This document shows positions 61,549-64,000 of a DNA stretch of 64,000 nt, in pieces. This DNA is from Alistipes sp. (GTDB taxonomy: Bacteria > Bacteroidota > Bacteroidia > Bacteroidales > Rikenellaceae). The stretch lies in contig JALFNK010000013.1 in the NCBI GenBank assembly GCA_022782405.1, positions 186,001 to 250,000 of the forward strand, read 5' to 3'. How positions within the stretch are numbered: position 1 is the stretch's first letter; the number at the start of each line of letters is the position of its first letter. The translations under genes were made by a program, and so were the position numbers. Below the pieces are notes generated by a model. The model was given only the letters and a program-made list of their open reading frames with translations, was not told the origin of the DNA and did not search any database.

Positions 61549-61849
61549 TGGCATCCCTTTTGCCCCTTGAAGAGTCAGCTGCGGCGCAGCAACCCGCAGT
61601 GAGGTTTCTTCATTTATTTAAGTTTGAGGAAGTGAAGTAAGTATCAGTAAACAACGATAACTAATAATAGAAAAATAGGGTGTAGCTCAATGAGTTATGC
61701 CCTATTTTCGTTTTAACACTTTCCGATAGATTTGCTTGTTTCTCGGATTTTTATCATATATTTGTACCATATTTGTGCCGCGATAAAAAAGTAGGAAATG
61801 TGCGACAAAATACAAATAGGTTAAATATAAACGAATAATTATCAGTATT
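61549..61849. other. Non-coding junction between purB and the element
   Basis: About 300 bases hold no gene. They contain the composition switch, the hairpin at 61671-61708, and two overlapping promoter-like boxes (TATATTTG at 61757-61764 and CATATTTG at 61768-61775) in the direct repeat ATATTTGT-ACC/GCC that probably drive the HTH gene. Confidence 0.6.
61671..61708. terminator. Bidirectional terminator-like hairpin at the element end
   Basis: ATAGGGTGTAGCTC (61675-61688) pairs along all 14 positions (several G-U) with 61692-61705 around loop AAT. It has A5 before and T4 after, so it could stop transcription from both sides. Confidence 0.55.
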
Positions 61850-62410
61850 ATGCCAGCAGCTAAGTTTGAAATAAAGCGTAAATGTCAAGTCTGCGGTCAG
61901 GAGTTCATCGCCAAGACCATAGAATCGTGGTATTGCTCTAAACGCTGTTCCAATATTGCGTATAAGCGTAGGAAAGACGAGGAGAAACGAAACCAGCGAT
62001 TGGATGAAATCGTGAAAAGCATCCCGAAGCACCAAGATTACATCAAGGTGTCAGAAGCCTATGCCCTGTTCGGTATCAGTAAAGACACTTTGTACCGTCT
62101 GATACATAAAGGTACTATCTCACATATAAATCTTGGCACCAACCAAATTCGTGTTAGCAAAGAAGAACTGTTGAAACTCTATCCGCTACGGAAGAAAGCT
62201 TTAGCAAAACCAAAGCCTGTTGCCAAACTGTATAGCCTGGAACCTAAGGACTGTTATACTATTGGCGAAATATCCAAGAAGTTCCATTTGGATGACAGCA
62301 CGGTTTATCAGCATATCCGCAGATTTTCTATCCCTACCCGTCAGATAGGTAACTTCGTCTATGCCCCCAAGAAAGAAATTGATAATCTATATAAAGGAGC
62401 GAAGCAATGA
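61850..62410 (+). CDS. Zinc-ribbon and double helix-turn-helix protein of the element
   Basis: The product has 186 residues. The N-terminus has a Cys4 zinc knuckle (KCQVCGQEF then WYCSKRC). Two excisionase-type helix-turn-helix regions follow: YIKVSEAYALFGISKDTLYR (about 64-83) and CYTIGEISKKFHLDDSTVYQ (about 139-158). It probably binds element DNA and regulates integration or excision. The gene overlaps the integrase by 4 bases (ATGA), so they are co-translated. Codon use is AT-rich, unlike the genes to the left. Confidence 0.85.
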   Translation: MPAAKFEIKRKCQVCGQEFIAKTIESWYCSKRCSNIAYKRRKDEEKRNQRLDEIVKSIPKHQDYIKVSEAYALFGISKDTLYRLIHKGTISHINLGTNQIRVSKEELLKLYPLRKKALAKPKPVAKLYSLEPKDCYTIGEISKKFHLDDSTVYQHIRRFSIPTRQIGNFVYAPKKEIDNLYKGAKQ

Positions 62411-63663
62411 AGAAAGCGTTGGCCAATACACGAGTTTCGGTAAAACTCCGCAAGTCAGAATACCGCGAGGAATGGTATCTGTATGTTGAAGCCTATCCGG
62501 TTTTTCAAGCAGACAAATCCTCTCCCCAAAGAGTGCGTGAATACCTGAACCGTACCATCACCACTCCCATTTGGGATAAGTCGCGGAACGCCCGAACTGA
62601 CAAGGACGGCAAAACCACTTATAAGCCTAAACGTGATTTGAACGGTATCATCCAATGCAAATCACAGTTAGACCAAGAATCGTGCATCTATGCCGATAAG
62701 GTGAGAAACCTGCGACAGAAGGAATATGATAATGCTTCTTTATATTCTGAAACAGATGCAGAACAAGCAGAACAGTTAGAGCGTTCCCGTTATAATTTCA
62801 TTGAATACTTTAACCATGTGCAGCGCACCCGTCATGCGCACAGTTCTGATTCTATTATCGCCAACTGGAACCGTGTATATGAGCTGCTGAAGATTTATTC
62901 AAAAGGAAATGCTATTCCTTTTTCACATATAGACTTGAAGTTTGTAGAATCGTTCCGGCAATTTATTCTCAACGCACCACAAGGTGGAACAAAGAATGGT
63001 ACTCTCTCTCAAAACACGGCATCCACTTATTTCTCAATATTCAAGGCAGCATTGAAGCAGGCTTTTATTGATGGCTATCTGACTGTTGATATTGGGGCAA
63101 AGGTCAAGGGTATTCAAGGGCGAGAAAGCCGTAGGGAATATTTGACAGTAGATGAGCTAAACCGTTTGGCGCAAACTCCATGTGACCCATTATTAAAACG
63201 AGCCTCGCTGTTTTCAGCTTTGACAGGCCTTCGCCATTGCGACATACAAAAATTGAAGTGGTCAGAGATTGAAGAATTTAATGGCGGTTATCGCTTGAAC
63301 TTTACCCAACAAAAGACCAAAGGTGTTGAGTATATGCCCATATCCGAACAGGCATACCAACTTTGCGGCGAAAGGAAAGACGGTGAGAAACTTGTTTTTG
63401 CAGGACTTCCCGACCCGTCATGGATTAACCGTCCGATTAAGAAATGGGTTGCAGAAGCCGGAATAACGAAGCACATCACCTACCATTGCTTTAGGCACTC
63501 GTATGCAACCCTGCAACTCGCCGGAGGAACAGACATTTATACGGTCAGCAAAATGCTTGGTCATACGAATGTCCGTACAACTCAAATTTATGCCAAGGTC
63601 GTTGATGCCAAAAAGGAAGAGGCAACCAAGACGATTAAGCTGGATTTGCCAATGACCGAATAA
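62407..63663 (+). CDS. int: Tyrosine recombinase (integrase)
   Basis: The product has 418 residues. An N-terminal arm-binding region and a SAM-like core-binding domain (about 125-225) precede the catalytic domain. Catalytic residues are Arg276 (ALTGLRHCDIQKL), a Lys at 303 or 305 (QQKTKGVEYMPI), His360 and Arg363 (YHCFRHSYATLQL), His386 (LGHTNVRTTQ) and Tyr395 (QIYAKVV). The size and order match integrases of Bacteroides conjugative transposons. All catalytic residues are intact, so the element may be active. Confidence 0.95.
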   Translation: MKKALANTRVSVKLRKSEYREEWYLYVEAYPVFQADKSSPQRVREYLNRTITTPIWDKSRNARTDKDGKTTYKPKRDLNGIIQCKSQLDQESCIYADKVRNLRQKEYDNASLYSETDAEQAEQLERSRYNFIEYFNHVQRTRHAHSSDSIIANWNRVYELLKIYSKGNAIPFSHIDLKFVESFRQFILNAPQGGTKNGTLSQNTASTYFSIFKAALKQAFIDGYLTVDIGAKVKGIQGRESRREYLTVDELNRLAQTPCDPLLKRASLFSALTGLRHCDIQKLKWSEIEEFNGGYRLNFTQQKTKGVEYMPISEQAYQLCGERKDGEKLVFAGLPDPSWINRPIKKWVAEAGITKHITYHCFRHSYATLQLAGGTDIYTVSKMLGHTNVRTTQIYAKVVDAKKEEATKTIKLDLPMTE

Positions 63664-63691
63664 CCTCTTATATCATTTCATTTAAGTCATA

Positions 63692-63725
63692 AGCCATCTG
63701 CATCTTCATGTGGGTGGCTTTCTGT
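63692..63725 (+). terminator. Probable terminator after the integrase
   Basis: AGCCATC (63692-63698) pairs with GGTGGCT (63713-63719), followed by TTCTGTTTCT. Confidence 0.5.
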
Positions 63726-63770
63726 TTCTGTGCATTTTTATCTTCACAACCTTATGATTCAATGATGATT

Positions 63771-63794
63771 CGCTTATGCCGAGAGGCATAAGCG
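63771..63794. repeat. 10-bp perfect inverted repeat in the element
   Basis: CGCTTATGCC (63771-63780), spacer GAGA, GGCATAAGCG (63785-63794). No T run follows on either strand, so it looks more like a protein-binding or recombination-related site than a terminator. A second palindrome GCTGATAATCAGC lies at 63829-63841. The rest of 63664-63955 shows no gene. Confidence 0.6.
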
Positions 63795-63955
63795 AAAAAA
63801 TTTAATAATGGAATTTGTCATTATAGATGCTGATAATCAGCGCATATTGTTTATGATTCTTATGACCTGCTGATGTTTCTTTATGTGATATTTGTCACCC
63901 ATAAATCAGTATTGGGATTTGCCATTACTTTGCGGCAAAATCAACTGATAATGAT

Positions 63956-64000
63956 ATGGAAGACAAGAACATTACATTTGAAGATTTGCCCAAGGCAATG
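63956..64000 (+). CDS. Start of a small element-encoded regulator (cut by window)
   Basis: The ATG at 63956 opens 15 codons (MEDKNITFEDLPKAM) to the window end. From memory this N-terminus matches helix-turn-helix/excisionase-like proteins that follow the integrase in Bacteroidales conjugative transposons. A TTACTTTG box (63926-63933), one mismatch from TAnnTTTG, lies upstream. Confidence 0.6.
   Translation, partial: MEDKNITFEDLPKAM

Larger units (their letters stand above)
61560..64000 (+). mobile_element. Left end of an integrative (conjugative) element
   Basis: From about 61560-61620 the GC content falls from roughly 60 percent to about 40 percent and codon use changes to AT-rich. The segment carries a HTH/zinc protein, a tyrosine recombinase and the start of a small regulator, a layout typical of Bacteroidales conjugative transposons. 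The left end lies between the purB terminator and 61850. The right end and transfer genes are outside the window. The exact attachment site cannot be fixed. ATAGATTTGC (61726-61735) is one candidate close to the GTANNTTTGC core known for CTnDOT-type elements. Confidence 0.75.

Noticed and set aside
61675..61705. tRNA-like string GTGTAGCTCAATGAG
   Set aside because: It resembles a D-arm, but no acceptor stem, anticodon arm or T-arm follows; it is better explained as a bidirectional terminator hairpin.

Overview
The window looks like a high-GC member of the Bacteroidales, most likely Alistipes or a close relative. The evidence is the gene families (GH92/GH130/GH20, BtuG-type surface lipoprotein, SPII lipoproteins, DUF2141, DUF4834, DUF4876, GtrA), the Bacteroidetes promoter signature TTTG-N19-21-TAnnTTTG upstream of many genes, the lack of Shine-Dalgarno sequences, and a GC-rich chromosome interrupted at the right end by an AT-rich integrative element. 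The genus is an inference from composition and content.

Left part (1-6.6 kb, minus strand): an operon for host-type N-glycan breakdown, reading MFS importer, GH20 beta-hexosaminidase, cytoplasmic GH130, then secreted GH92 alpha-mannosidase, which is cut by the window edge. Next (6.7-17.1 kb, minus) comes one operon holding all de novo UMP genes in the order pyrC-carA-carB-pyrK-pyrD-pyrF-(glutaredoxin-like)-pyrE-pyrB. It starts at a good promoter and ends at a terminator. Its 160-nt leader encodes a 35-residue peptide whose stop codon lies inside an intrinsic terminator placed directly before pyrC and preceded by a U-rich run. This is the architecture of enterobacterial pyrBI attenuation.

Middle (17-34 kb): an OPA-type organophosphate transporter divergent from a HAD phosphatase, ZIP and CaCA cation transporters, MutY, small membrane proteins with a winged-helix regulator, LysO, a large AsmA-like protein, GNATs, a lipoprotein whose natural ATG is one base out of frame at an A7 run, AlkD, and polyprenol-linked glycosylation genes (DPM1-like GT2, GtrA, GT83). 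At 34.3-40.4 kb a cobalamin riboswitch controls btuG-btuB-btuF-DUF71-DUF2284, a B12 capture and salvage operon.

40.4-42.0 kb: a TrpB2-type tryptophan synthase beta chain preceded by a classic trp attenuator: a leader peptide with three tandem Trp codons, an antiterminator and a 13-bp terminator with T7. 42.2-48.2 kb: a TonB-dependent receptor, two lipoproteins and an outer-membrane barrel that form a surface system of unknown substrate. Then a VTT membrane protein, ferritin, a PepSY-like lipoprotein next to a two-component system, a GT90, the operon yceD-rpmF-plsX-fabH, gapA, DUF4834-mlaE-mlaF, and purB.

After the purB terminator (about 61.56 kb) the base composition drops sharply and a tyrosine-recombinase element begins (HTH/zinc protein, integrase, start of a further small regulator), probably a conjugative transposon running off the right edge. 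No rRNA, tRNA or CRISPR array was seen. The most notable find is two different translation-coupled attenuators (pyr and trp) in one stretch of a Bacteroidales chromosome.
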